From NCBI RefSeq assembly GCF_030867095.1, contig NC_081835.1, forward strand, positions 19,600,501 through 19,664,500: a DNA stretch of 64,000 nt, read 5' to 3'. Position numbers and translations under genes: made by a program. The notes under the pieces were generated by a model, which had not been told where the DNA came from, did not search any database, and was given only the letters and a program-made list of their open reading frames with translations. Below are positions 22,666-34,714 of this stretch, one piece after another; position 1 is the first letter of the stretch, and each line of letters starts with the position of its first letter. Origin of the DNA: Alligator mississippiensis. Lineage: Eukaryota > Chordata > Crocodylia > Alligatoridae.

Positions 22666-24025
22666 TCTTTCATGAAATCAGGAGAGTGATACATTTCTCC
22701 TCGCTCCATTGGTGCTGTTCATAAAAGAGGTGCCACAAAGGCTGAGAGGAGAACTTCATGATGTATGTAATCCTTGGCCTTTCAGCTGAAATCTTCATCC
22801 AATGAGTCTGATAGGACACGGTAGTTTTTGTGCTACTTGCCCACTACAGGACAAAAGACCTACCAAACTCATCTCTCATGGGCTCCCCAAAGGTGTTAGT
22901 AGGTAGAAACAGCTTTTGGTCACCACCAGCAAGGGCCAACATTTTAAGGACTCTAGACAAAACTTCCAAAATAATCCTATGCTTATGTACAATGTGTCCT
23001 TTCCCTCTCATAGCAAGGGGAAAGACTCAGTCAGAGGACAGTCAGGAGGCATGGCAGCAGATAGGCTAATTACACCCCACCTACCCCTAGTTACCTCAGT
23101 GGGCCTGTCTATCGGTGACCCTGCTGGCCCCAGCTGGCCCCAAACTCATCCTTCCAGACTCGAGCCTGGACCCCCTTGCTCCAGACCTTCTGGCTTCTGA
23201 CCCTTTTGCTCCAGACTTGCCAGCTTCTGACCCACCTTGTTCCTGGCTCTAGTCCAGACCTACATCTTCTGACAGCTGGCTCCTGACTCAGGGCTTCAGT
23301 TTGTTGATTGCCTGTGACCCAGTCCCTTATAGTCCCAGCTATATGTTCTGGACCCCCTGACTAGTGACTCCAGTCTGGATCCCTGCTTCCTTATCCTGGT
23401 TTGTGACTCTTCCACAGTGACCACTCAAATCTCAGTTCCTTTTAGACCTCAGCCTCTCTGCCTGCCTGTTTCTGATCCCCTGGACTGTCACCTTATAAAG
23501 TCAAGACCACCTACATCCCAGTGGTACCCCTGTAGGAACAAACCTGAGCAACCTGTTGGGAAGATGCCAGTGCGCTTTTAGCCAAAATCAGTGTCCAACC
23601 AAAACCAATTCATTTTGACTGCAGTGAGTAATACTACATATAGACAGAAGGAGGTCATTCTAACATCTTCAGTAGTGACATTGGAGCAGTGTCTCCTCTC
23701 AGAGTGACCACAACACTTGCCTTGATGCTGAGCATCCATAAAGTCTCAGACTCTCTGGCGCACTAGATTATCTGTTGTGGATGGGAGTGCATTTACCCAT
23801 CTGAAATAGAGGAAGTGTTTTTCCACTGTCCTCCAGCACTGCCAGTCTGTCTGCTGCAGGCGTCAGAGATTAGTAGTGATCCAACTGAGGGCGACTGCTA
23901 TAAGCCAGAAGGGATCGCAGAGGAAGGAGGAGGAGAGAAAGAGCAAGAGAGAGAAATCAGAGAAAGACATGGTTGCATTAAGTTACTAGACCCAAACTAG
24001 CCAGGCAGCCCCATCCCTAGAAACC
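22666..24025. other. intergenic with a CTGACC-rich block
   Basis: No gene was recognised. The middle part is the degenerate repeat described at 23100-23480. The stretch 23780-24000 has an AGAG-rich purine segment whose 61-codon open frame is a composition artefact. Confidence 0.4.
23100..23480. repeat. degenerate CTGACC/CTCCAG-rich interspersed repeat
   Basis: Loosely repeated units such as TTGCTCCAGACCTTCTGGCTTCTGACCC and TTGCTCCAGACTTGCCAGCTTCTGACCC occur with roughly 30-35 bp spacing and continue in diluted form to 23480. This resembles the tandem-like part of some turtle and crocodilian LTR-type repeats, but I cannot define ends. Confidence 0.4.
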
Positions 24026-24029
24026 GAGG

Positions 24030-24600
24030 CTTTGAAATGAGAAATGTTTTTCGTATCTTAAATCTCAAGTACAAACAATAAAAACCAGCCCAGGCTGTGT
24101 TCTTTGAAGAGAAAGTACGAGTGACCTGAGCAGTGGTTATCAGCAGCGTCATTAAGATAAACCCTTAACATGATTTAAAGCATCCGAAACTGAAGGCAGC
24201 ACTTTCAGATACTAACAAAATGGTCTGACATTGGGGATGAAAATCAATAGTAATCTGATGTCACTAAAAATACTCAAAAGTGTCCCATGGCTGATGGAGG
24301 TGAGATTAGTGTAAATATTTGTATTCTAATCAGTGGCACGCGAGGGCTGGAGGCGGCCTCTCTGTCTATTTAATTAATGGAGTGGCTTTTTAAAAGGATC
24401 CTAATCATATGTGATTGTATCTGCTTATCAACATTTTTGCTAATTAGATGATATGGAGGCAGTCGTTCTGCTAATTCCCTCATCCGAACAGCATATCCTG
24501 CACAGATAAAGTACAGTCTCTTTTTAATAAGAAACAATCATGAGACGGACTAACCTTAATGGTGCTTATTATCCTTGGATCTTGGGGGTTTTAACTCCCC
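24030..24600. promoter_or_regulatory. candidate conserved enhancer with four WGATAR sites
   Basis: Repeat-free, noncoding and motif-dense. Four matches to the GATA-factor site WGATAR occur, at 24137-24142 (reverse), 24155-24160, 24425-24430 (reverse) and 24504-24509; about one per 512 bp is expected by chance on two strands. Homeodomain-type TTTAATTAATGG, GCTAATTAGATGA and GCTAATTCCC, plus AACAATC (SOX-like), lie between. If the DNAJB8 neighbourhood is conserved, GATA2 would be a natural target and regulator, but that is inference. Confidence 0.45.
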
Positions 24601-25968
24601 TCCCCTTCCTTAGTTTCCTGCTCTAGCATGCCAGATGGGAGAGTGTCTGCAGCCCTTTCCCATCTCCCCCAGTTGCATTTTAAACATTGTCGCACCATGG
24701 GGAAAGTGTCTTGATGACTGAGGGTCTCAAATTATAGGGCCCTCTCCATTATGTTAGCACGAGCAGGCAAGTAAATTCTTCTGGCCAATAATGCTAGGAC
24801 TGAAAAGTAGATTTGGATTAGAAATTAAGAAAAGAACCATCCCAAGCTGAGTCCTGAACCTTCGTCCAGCCCTAGCGCTGACCCCTCACTTCCACCCAAA
24901 TCCCGAGCCTCCAATGATGGGCCCAGTCAAAGCTTTGCACGCAATGCCAGCAGACCCTGAACTTTACTCCCAGCCAAAGAGTTTGTTGGAGCTGTGAAAG
25001 CCCCGTTTTTGTTTTCTTTTGTTTTAAAAGGGGTTGGAGGGTCAGCATGCAAAGGGTTTATTGGCAGGCCAGCCATCCCGTGACAAGGCCCGGGCCCTTT
25101 TATCTGAAACAACATGAGTCCGAGACATTTGCTCTAAGTACTTTGACTATCCAAACAAACAAGGGTCACACTTCACTCCACCAGTCAAACTGTCATCAGA
25201 TTCTTCACCCCACCGTGGCCCCCCCTCTCTGAGGGGATATTGTACACGGCTCCTTCCTGCCTCTCCAGAGGGGATCTCACAAGATGGATTTCCTCAGGAG
25301 AACTGTTGGAATCTATTGCTGGGAGAGCGGGGGGTGCAGCTGGTCCTTACCCCGTGGGGAGTACGGTGTGCACCCTCCTGGAGTGTTAACAGAAAGATCC
25401 AGCTGCCTGGAGAAGATGCGACAAACCGAAGAAAAGATTGACCCAGCACAGCTTTTCTTTTCTTCCTGAAACATGAGCAGCACCTCCACGGGCTTAACTT
25501 CTCCTAAACAGATCTAGCCTCCACATAGCCAAGCCAGCGAACGGGATAGACAGGAACCACAGGGATATGAGCTTGCTATGTTGTTTGGGAGGTCAGGAGT
25601 TTGCCTGCTGTTTTTGCAGCTGCAAATGTGGTGCAGAAAAGGTTTAAATGACATAGATTTCAGCCTGTCCCTGCTGTAGGAGTGGAGGAAGTTTCTGTGT
25701 GTCCCATACGGTGATGTTCATGTATTAGCTGCTGGATGATAAAATGCTGGGTCATGGGTGGCAAAGTGGTTGTTGTGAACATGAGGAAGAAGGGTAGTTC
25801 CAGAAGGCTGAATGAACTTGTGAATGCTTAAACTTGCTATGAAATAAGGGTGAGCAGAAGATCCAGTTTTATTCAGGTTAAGCCTGAGTTGGGGTTGAGC
25901 ACTAAGCAAGATTTGAGCTTGGAAACACTAATCTCTCAGGAATTTCGAAGACCAAGGGTTTAGGGGAC
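24601..25968. other. intergenic, no gene recognised
   Basis: Includes a GC-richer part at 25050-25400 where short plus-strand frames (25047-25232 and 25284-25469) occur without resemblance to known proteins. No splice-supported exon or repeat was identified. Confidence 0.4.
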
Positions 25969-25970
25969 TA

Positions 25971-26552
25971 TAGGCAGTCCTCGACTTGCAATGTTTCCAG
26001 TTACAATGTTTCCTACTTGCAACATTTATAAATTGACACCCTGTTTCAACTTTCTGACGTCGGTTTCTACTTTACAAGGCTTGATTCAACACCACACCAC
26101 ATCAGCGAACAAGTTCTCTGTGTCACCTATCTCCCTGCAGAACATCTGTCCAAACTTCCTTGGACACTTTCTTTAAGAAAGCAGACAAGAGTCCAGAAAA
26201 ACCTGCAGCCAAGACTCCTGAGAAGACTCCAGCCAAGAACCCTTCAAAAAGTCCAACCAAGACCTCTTCAAAAAGTCCAGCAAAGTCACCTCAAAGAACT
26301 CCTTCCAAATCAATTGCTATTTACAATATAAATACATTAATGTAGCTATATATTACTCATCTATAATGGCTTAAATACAGAATTACTGGTTATTTTTGGT
26401 GAAAATAGGGTATTGGGCCTTGGTTCAGGAACCAATCCCCATTTATAACATTGTTTCCTATGGGAAAATCGGTTCTGAGTTAGAACGTTTCGACTTAAGA
26501 CGTGGAATTGCTTTTCAGGAAGCAATTGTGTTGTAAGTCTAAGGGCTGCCTG
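25971..26552 (+). mobile_element. pogo/Tigger-like DNA transposon, internally deleted
   Basis: A 582-bp element flanked by TA at 25969-25970 and 26553-26554, the duplication of the Tc1/mariner group. The left end TAGGCAGTCCTCGACTTGCAA and the right end (reverse complement CAGGCAGCCCTTAGACTTACA) match the Tigger-type terminal repeats that begin CAGGCAGTCCTCG. Inner strings such as ACGTTTCGACTTAAGACG are also Tigger-like. Almost all of the transposase is missing; only its C-terminal end is recognisable (see 26085-26345). Confidence 0.85.
26085..26345 (+). pseudogene. transposase C-terminal remnant with PCNA-binding box and SP/TP-rich basic tail
   Basis: The frame is open from a stop codon at 26082-26084 to the stop at 26343-26345, with no ATG start. 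It contains QTSLDTFF at 26151-26174, an exact match to the PIP-box pattern Q-x-x-[LIM]-x-x-F-F followed by KK. After it comes a Lys-rich tail with seven SP or TP dipeptides (KSPEK, KTPEK, KTPAK and similar) resembling linker-histone H1 tails. Drosophila pogo transposase is known to bind PCNA through such a C-terminal box, which fits the pogo/Tigger ends around it. The DDE catalytic domain and CENP-B-type DNA-binding domain are absent, so the element is not autonomous. Confidence 0.7.
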
Positions 26553-27789
26553 TACTCACATTCAAGAGATGGCTGTCATTTAGACCTGGATCCAAGCTGT
26601 AGGGTGCTGTTACATTGGGAAATAACCATCTATGAGATCATGTTGCGAGGGCTGGATAATTTCCAGAGGTGTTACTTCCCACTTGAAAGGGCATTTGTAC
26701 ATGACACGAAATTTCCCATTTATGCCACCACAACTGTGTGTGTGTTTGTGTTTGTGTTTGCATGAGCGGGCATGGCAGCTCTCAGCAGTGGCACCATAGT
26801 GTAGCTCTTTTACTAGGGCTGCATGTAGCCCAAGTGTAGCAACAATTAGGCTGTGCATTCTGGGGATTTGCCTGTTCTGTCCTAGAGCCTTCTTTCCTCC
26901 AGGGTCAATTCTGATGAATAACAGAGTTCCCATTTTAAAAAAAACAGTCCTTTCTCCTTGCCGGAGAGGAAGCTTTGGAAGGCTTCAAGACGAGGTACCA
27001 TCTGAACGGTAAATGCCAGCATTTTGAACTTCACTGTACAAAGTAGGGCACCGGACTTGAGATAACAGGTGGGCAATTTAAAGAGGATGGTTTTACTTTG
27101 GAGTGGGGGGTGGAGGAAGACAACATTCCCACATCTAAGTAGTCAGACACCACTGCCTAGGGCTTGCTTAAGGAAAACTTCTAAATGTGGCTGCTGCAGG
27201 AAGCTGGGAGCAGAAGAATTTCCACTCTTCTTCAGTGAAGATTTAGTCCAAGTTTATTGCTGAGATTAAAAGACTGAAGAATATAAATTGTAAATGTGAT
27301 GACTTAAGAGCTCATAAATTCACTATACAACCCTGTTAAAGAGAGAGCTTATGTGCAGTCTGGCCAGGCTCCCTAGTACTTGTAAGCATGCTCTCACACA
27401 CGCCACTTCTAAGAGCCCAGATGCAGCCTGTGTTGGCTTCAGTGCACTTATGTATACACAGAAATGAGGAACTGCCCACACTGGCACCTGGCACCCAAGC
27501 ATATACACCTAGAACTGCACACAGATTATTCATATGATGGGACACATGCCCATATTTTAATTATGCAGCTCCTCTCTGCTGCCTGAGTTTTTTCCACATG
27601 TGCCAAAGTGCATAAAAAGCAGCCAGGCACTTCCTCTGGCTGTTTTGCAGCAAAATCGCTAGCAACCCTACAGAGAGATTCCCCCGGTTTAACTGAAGTG
27701 AGGCTGTGAACTGCTCAGCCACCTTGAAGAGGACATTTATCCCTGTATGGTGAAGAACAGTATGTAACGTGTCCCCTGCATTGGAAAGG

Positions 27790-27960
27790 AATGATTTGCA
27801 TTTACATAACAACTGCCACCCAGGATGCTTCAAGGGGGAAACCGTTGTTACCCCCATTTTGTATGTAGGGAAATTGAGGCATTAAAGGAGTTGCTCGCAG
27901 TGACCAGGTGAGTCAGCTGCATGGTCAGCTTTAGTGCTTTTGAACTGCAGATGTGGCATG
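27790..27960 (-). mobile_element. MIR/CORE-SINE copy
   Basis: ATGATTTGCATTTACATAAC, then CCCCCATTTTGTATGTAGGG and AAATTGAGGCATTAAAGG follow the order of the reverse-oriented sauropsid MIR/CORE-SINE (GATTTGCATTTATATAGC, then CCCCATTTTACAGATGGGGAAACTGAGGCA). Confidence 0.75.
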
Positions 27961-29879
27961 AGGCCCCCATTCAAATGAACCCATAGCCTTCCTCAGAAAG
28001 CAAAAATGTGCCTTCAGGTCCTGCCTTATTCCCAGCTGCAGCTTGTCTGATCAGTCTGACTTCACTTCTACCATGAGGAGGATAAGGAGAGCTGTTCATA
28101 TGAGTACTATATTTACTGGGCATTGCAGTGACAGGGGGAGAGTTACCCATGGGTTGCTGCTGGTCTCTTCCCGCTCTCACTGGCCCTCAGGGTCTGAAGA
28201 AGCTCAGAGTTCAAAGCTCACCTGAGAGGCAAACATCCTTTCTTACAAGAACAATCTGACTTCTCTTGGGGAAACACCGTTGGGACCTGTTGTATTTTCT
28301 TCTCTTACAGGAAAGATAAGCAATTGAAAAGCCAGCCTGCTTGATGGAAAGAGTCATCCTGATACTGTCCAATGTCAAAGATTCCCCTGTTGGCTGACCA
28401 GGACAGCAAGAGCAAGGGATGGCATAGCTGAGAAGAGGAGGCACTGCTTGGCATCAGAATGGAGACCTCTTAGGGTGGAAGCTGGCAGTCACAGTCAGGA
28501 GAATTGGGGGTGAAAAGTGGGAGAAACCAGGATGCCAAGTGGAAGCCTTCTGGCACCTTACTCTATGGGAGCCTCTGAATCATTCACAATAAAAATCCAG
28601 GTCCTGTTTCCTCTGCCTGGATGTTCAGAACCAGCTTTTCTGAAGGCCAGTGCTAGACGTTCATCCACACGTGTATCGTGGGTATGCATGTACTGCAATG
28701 GCACACAGAGATCTGACATTTGTGAGAACCTGTATCTCTAAGTACGAGGTTCAGTTTCTGAGTGCAACAAAAGTCCTGGGAGCCAGGTCTGCAAACGTAC
28801 ATTTAAGCCGCCTTTCTGCAGCCCAAAATTGCCCACAGCATTTCCCTGCAAGAAGTGGGGTGGGTAGACTTCCAGGGGATCCTTGTTTAAAATGTTTCCT
28901 CTATAGAGGATCCAAGATCAAGGCAGCTTCCATGAATACAGGCATGCTGTGCCAGTGGTCACACTGTATCTCAGAGGTGGCTGTCTCTTAGTGATCCTTT
29001 GTACATACATTAGGTAGCAAAGCAATTTTGCATTGAAGATGTTTTATAAGTGTGTCCTATTAATAAGGCATTGGGACATGTCTGGTATAGCTTTCTAGAC
29101 TCATTTGTCGTAGGGAGTCTTTTGCATAAAGAATCAGGGTGGGGAGAAAGGCCATTTTACTTTTTTTTTTAATCACTTTAATTTGTTTTTATGTAAATTC
29201 TACCCTTGGGGGGGGGGTGTTTAATGTCTGCAATCTGCAGAGCTGGTTTTGCAAATAAACAAGCCAGAGCTCTGGGTCCCAGGCCACTGGGGGCCACCAA
29301 GAGGCTAAGTTAGTTCAAGTAAGCCAATACGTAGGTGGCAGGGAAGAAGTAGGGGCAAGCCATGTGTTACCTCTGCCTGTGCTCCCCACAAGGCTCTGAT
29401 AATCTGTGTGTGTGTAGAACTGGATCTATGCACAACTGCATATGTTTTGGTGTATTGTGTAAATGCAACTGCACATGCTGTGATTTAATGACAATGTGAT
29501 AATAGAGTCAAGAACAGGCAGAATACAATGGTCCCACCATCTGCTAGAGTTTATGATACAACCTAGCATCTTAAATATCTTTAAGAATATTTTGATTTGT
29601 TGAAATCACTGAACCCCTGTTTCCCATCAGACCCAGGAAATCATTTGCAAATGTAACCTTAAATGCTTAGAGCTCACAGTCTCCACCTCTCTGCTTTAGA
29701 TGACAATTATAACTGCCATTTGTATAGATTCCATTCTGAAGCTCTGGCCTACATAACAGTTAAGTGACAAGAGAAGATGAAAAGGGGGTAACAGAGAAAG
29801 AAACAAATTTGAATGTATATTTGTGGAGGTATGTGCACATATATAATTCACTGTATAGCTTAAACATGCATGCATATCT

Positions 29880-29940
29880 GTGTACAGATGTAAGCATTTA
29901 TATGTGTGCTCTGTGTGTGTGTGAGTGTGTGTGCATGTTA
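29880..29940. repeat. TG-rich microsatellite
   Basis: Imperfect (TG)n with TA and GA interruptions, preceded by ATGCATGC and TATATA steps. Confidence 0.8.
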
Positions 29941-30489
29941 ATATCTCTTGAAACAATAGACACTCCTCATATTTGCTAGCATTTGCTGGAGCCTCCTGTT
30001 CAGATACTGGTTTGTTATCAGGTTGCAGCAGGCATTCCCATCTAATCAAGGATCTGAGCCCCTATGAGCCACCACATGGGGCCTTCAAAGCACTTCCCTG
30101 AGCCTTGAATCTGCATTCCCTTTCTGATGAGGGGGGCCGAGAGGGATAAAGAGGCCCAATGTCTCCAGAGGTGTCATTCCTCATGCAGGCTGGTGCATCT
30201 GGAGAACTGGCTTCACACCTCAAAGCGAGGAGCAGAGTGCCGTACCTTTAACCTGTTCTACAGCAAGAGAGAGGAAGGGGAGGTTATATCACAGGCACCT
30301 TTTGCTACAGTGGTAATGGGAAAGGACCTGAAAGAAACATGAGCCCTCTTCAGTCCTTATATGCAGCCCTGTGAAAAGTGAAAGGCTAGCTCTGGGTTCC
30401 TTGGGTGTGTGTTACAGTCTGGCACTCTTTGGCAGTGTGCGTTCCAGCCTATTTGTGCTGTGAGAATGAACAGTGGCTGTAGAAAGCGG

Positions 30490-31175
30490 ACAGCTGGCAC
30501 CCAGGGCCCTTTATTTTTTAAGGACGAGTCAGAAAAGGCTTTTAAAATCTTCTTTCCACCTCTGCTTCCCTAGAACTGAAATTTGACGGCCACTAATCTT
30601 ATGTGGCTCATAACTGCAAATGGATCTGGAACTAATTAATTTGACAGCGCTGTGGCTGCTTGCCTTTGCACCAAAATCAATTAAGGAAACACGTATTTCC
30701 CCCTTCCCTTTTGCAGGGAGGAAGAGAGTGGAGGGGGCGCAGCTAGGACTTGAGCGTGTTTTCACAGGACTCCCCAGGGATGATCTGAGCTTGGGAGCAC
30801 AGCAAGAGGAGATTAACAATGTGGAGAGACGACGCTCAAGACAACAGGAGCGGAAGCGCTCCCTTGGGTCCAGTGGCGGTGGGAAAGCTTGATTGCCACG
30901 TACGGCAACGCGGCAGCCTCTGCAGCTTTCCCCCTGCTGGGTTCCCTGAAGACACCCAATGAATTGTCATTCACTTGGTGGCAGAGAGGGTGGTGGAATT
31001 GGCTGTCACTCTGCTGGAGCACATTTTATTTGCATGGCTAATGAGTTCCTCCAGACTGAGAAGAAAATTTGGGCTGCAGCAGGGAGCCATGCCAAGAGGG
31101 GTAAAGGTGCTAATTAGAGATTTTTGGCAAGTTGTTGGAGGGGCCCAAATTTGCATCTGATTGGGACAAGAGCCC
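30490..31175. promoter_or_regulatory. candidate conserved noncoding element with two perfect octamers
   Basis: Two conserved-looking cores. The first (30500-30710) contains TTATTTTTTAAGG, GGAACTAATTAATTTGACAG (homeodomain plus TGACAG, a MEIS/TALE site) and AAATCAATTAAGG. The second (31010-31175) has ATTTGCAT octamers at 31028-31035 and 31149-31156, both in the same orientation and 121 bp apart, with GCTAATGAG and GCTAATTAGAG between. The middle is less constrained in appearance. Function is inferred from motifs only. Confidence 0.4.
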
Positions 31176-32839
31176 CACCCAGGTGCAATGGAAGCATTGT
31201 ACACCATTGCTATTTCTAAGTTAGTATGAAATGAAACAGTTGCCCTTCCTGGGGTTTGCAGTGTTGTGTTACCATCTGAGAACTGTCAAGTTATACAGCC
31301 ATACTTGATCTGCACCTTGCAACTGCCTGCATCAAGATGTAATATCTTACCAAATCCCTCTTCTCTTCCCTCCCTCATACACATTTTTCTCCTCCTCTTG
31401 CAGGCATAGAAATGCTGATCCTCAGTGCCAGGACAATCAAGAAACCAGCCCATGTGTGTATTACAGTGGTTCTCCATGCCAGGCAGGAAGCCAACTGAGA
31501 AGAGGCTGCAGGTGAAATTCCTGCTAACTGTTTTATGCCTCTTTGGGCCTCAGGAATCACTAAGTGAAAGGGATCTGGCTCCCAGATTAAAAAAAAAAAA
31601 TACAGGTTCTTGGGGAGCGTGGTCAGATTGTGGCAACTTTCTGTAGGGAGCTGAAGCAAGTCACAGACAGTTTGCACCCTGGGCCATGTTTTTGGTGATT
31701 AAAAGCAATCATCTCCTGGGCATATTGTGGGTGGAGACGTCTGGGTTGGCTGGACAGAACCTATTGAGGATTAGTCCTTTAAATGGCTCCATTTGGCCAG
31801 TATCACCTCCTTAGATCTATATTGAAATGCCCTTCTATTAATAAATAACTCCATTCTCCATTCTCCCATCTCTGGAGCTCACGTCTAAGTAAGTGGGAAT
31901 CTGGGTTTGGTTTTTATAGACATCAGAACTAGATTTTATCTTTATTAAGGGTTCTCTCCCCACCCCACCCCCAATCTTTGTTCCATAGCACTGAGCAAAT
32001 CAGTAGGATGTAAAGAAAAAAAACACTGGATTTTATTTTGCTGTGATTTATCTCACCCAGAGAGAGTCACTCTTTTTTAAGTCATGAAAAAAGCTTATAA
32101 AGGAAGCCCAGTTTCTCCCATTGCAAGAAGGATCTGTCTTTAGCACTAAATCTGAATGAATAATTTGTATTTAGAGCAAATGAGAGATTTAGCTTTTTCT
32201 TTAAGTCACTGGGCTTTTTTTCATGCTCCTTTAATATCCCTATTAAAATGTTCTTGGATGCATTCCTGATTTTAAACCATTCAATCAGTATTGGCATAAT
32301 TTTTACTTAACTGAATCAGGAACATTCCTCTGAACACATTTGATTTTTGAAATATGCTGATTAGTTTGATTGGTCAGATAATTCACATGGTACAGTTTCT
32401 GTTCTTTGATTGGATAAGTGTGCAGTGCCTGGCATGAAAACTGGTAGACATAAATTAAAAATTTGATTTCCATGCATACATTCATATGTGGCTTTGAAAT
32501 TTGATTTTTCCACCAACTGGCCTACTAGTAAAACTCTCTCTCAAATAGCCAGAAGAGAAAAACACAACAGTAATGCAAAAATGTATAAGAGTGAATTTAT
32601 TTAAAATAGGACTGTTTGAATACTAATGTCTTAAATGTTTCTGGGTGTAATAGAAGCATTAGCATAGGAAAATAGGAAATTTTATGCTAGAGTGATCTAT
32701 CAAGTCTCGTATCTAGCTTTAAAGCTGGTTTATTCAGAAGGCAGGAAACAAAAAATTCTCTGAAAAAGAAATATTCTGAAGAAATATTGGTTTCTTCAGA
32801 AGAAGGCAGAAAATAAAAATCAAACCCAGATTATACCCA

Positions 32840-32980
32840 GTCTGGCCAATTGTGTAAGGCTGTTTTGGGGGGAGGGAAGGGAAGGGAGGCAGGCTGGAAG
32901 AATTTCTTCCTGACCCCTGCAGACAAACAGTCTATGCCCTGAAGCATGAGGTCTATTAGCTTTATCTTAGTTTACAAAGC
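32840..32980 (+). mobile_element. CR1 3' UTR fragment
   Basis: GAATTTCTTCCTGACCCCTGCAGAC followed by AGTCTATGCCCTGAAGCATGAGG resembles the 3' untranslated part of turtle and crocodilian CR1 elements (ATTTCCTCCTGACCCC, then CCCTGAAGCATGAG). No coding part remains. Confidence 0.5.
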
Positions 32981-33199
32981 TATAAATGTCATTGGCTGTA
33001 AAGTTACCCAGCCCTTTATATAGATATACTCATATGCAAAAATCACTGTACTGATAAGCATGCTGAGGCTGCTTAGAGGTGAGCATTTATATCGGTTTTT
33101 TAAAGTGAAAAAAACACAAATAAGAACTCCAAGACATACACAAATCCAGGTCAGCAGCACAATATCTGCATGAAATTTATATTGTTCCTAGTATGTAAC

Positions 33200-33345
33200 A
33201 ACTTCTGCTTAAACCACATCATCTTTGTGAGGAAGTAGATCACTATTGTCACTTTTGAGAGTTAGGTAACTTTAGACACAGAACAATGAACAGCTGGAAA
33301 AAGGTTATATAGCTAGCCAGTAGCTAAGAAAGTAAATTAGAAGGC
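33200..33345 (-). mobile_element. MIR/CORE-SINE copy
   Basis: TTTGTGAGGAAGTAGATCACTATTGTCAC, TTAGACACAGAACAATGAACAG and GTTATATAGCTAGCCAGTAGCTAAG line up with the reverse-oriented MIR (TGTGAGGTAGGTACTATTAT, then CTGAGGCACAGAGAGGTTAAG and CACAGCTAGTAAG). Confidence 0.65.
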
Positions 33346-34714
33346 CTATGGTTGATGTACCTGAATGTGCATTTCAACTTGGTGTAATGTGTCTGACCAA
33401 CTGTCCAGGGACAAATAGTCTCTGTTTTATAACAGCGAAGTTTTGGCACCAGCTTTTTCCCCACACCAGCCTAATGTGCAACAGGCTCTTCCTTGGTATC
33501 ACCAGCTTTGATGGGGGGCGGGATTTGACTTCCGTGGGCCATTTAGTCCATAGTTGGTGCCAGCTGTGGTGGGGGCATACTCTCCCTAGGTACTGGGCTC
33601 ACACTGTCTAATTGGACAGCCCTCACCTGACTTGAAGTGGTGACCTAGCCAGCCATGAATTAATGTTCACCTTTACAAGAACTTCCTTCTAATCTGACCA
33701 GCCATCAGTTAGTGTAGTTCCTAAATGTTTGCATTTCAGCTGTCAAGAGCCAGGTTGAAGGTTTGTTATTTGTCTTGTAGTTGTTGAGGCGCATATCTAA
33801 AGGAGCTTATAGGGAGCTCCATCCTTTAAGCTGGTTTGCGTGTGTGCGGTTAAGGTTAGGGAACCAGCAAGGATCTGCTTTGGGTTTGTACAGTTCTGGC
33901 AATGTAAAATCCTCCCCTGTTCCAAAGTGGGCTGCTGGACAAACTAATGAGACGCAGCCAAGTTCTTCCCTTCCTTTGACCCCTCTGCCCCCCGAGCCAT
34001 GCTCTGAAGTTGGTCTTTGGAAATGCCTGACGGCTGCGGTCAGTGAAACTGGGGCTTAGCGAAGCTCATAGCACTTCAGTGACTTAATTTAGAGGCTCTT
34101 AGAACTATCTTGTGAATGTTTTAAACCCATTTTTTCCTAAAGCTGATTCATTTTGGGGGTGGGGGGAACACTGTTATTTTTCTGATTAGAGAGCAGCTTA
34201 TAATGTATGTGTGGGATAGAAGATCCACTACCTGCCCTCATCCTCAAATGCTGGTATAAGTGTTTGCCCTGTGTAAGGCATATGGCCTGTACTTCTTTTT
34301 GTTAGATCTTCTCCGCTTTTCTCTGCTTCCCTCATCCCCCCATACACTCCCTCTCTCTCTAAATCTATCAGATGGAGACCTCTGCAGTTCTTTGAGCCAG
34401 CTGGCAAGATGCTAGAGACCTTGGAGTGATCCCACACAACGGCTCCAAAGTTCTCTGTCCCATCCCCTTCCCCTTTTTCCTTGTGAGAGAGGCAGTTGAC
34501 CTCTGTCGTGGAGGGCAGCCTTGCCACTAAGATCAGGAGAAGCTGGCAGCAGGGACGTGGTCCGCAGAGCCAGGGCTGGAAGCAGAGAATACTCCAGGAA
34601 GTGAATGCCTGAGTCTGGCCAGCTTCTGTCCCGCATTTAAACTTCCATAGCCCGACATCAAACATGTCATTGCAGACTGAGCCCCCACAGGCCTGACAGA
34701 GGAGCAAAAAGAGA

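Larger units (their letters stand above)
26555..30485. other. intergenic with scattered repeats
   Basis: No gene was recognised. The named repeats are the SINE at 27790-27960 and the TG-rich tract at 29880-29940. A GTGTTT tandem lies near 26740-26760 and a (G)9 run near 29209-29217. Open frames in 27.3-28.9 kb occur on both strands and match nothing I know. Confidence 0.45.
31176..34710. other. intergenic with two repeat fragments
   Basis: No gene recognised. The repeats are a CR1 3' UTR piece at 32840-32980 and a SINE at 33200-33345. The 159-codon minus-strand frame at 34228-34707 matches nothing I know and lacks splice or promoter support. Confidence 0.45.

Noticed and set aside
34228..34707. 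159-codon minus-strand frame
   Set aside because: No domain or splice context was recognised and a second overlapping frame exists on the same strand; it ends just before a candidate conserved block. Treated as chance.
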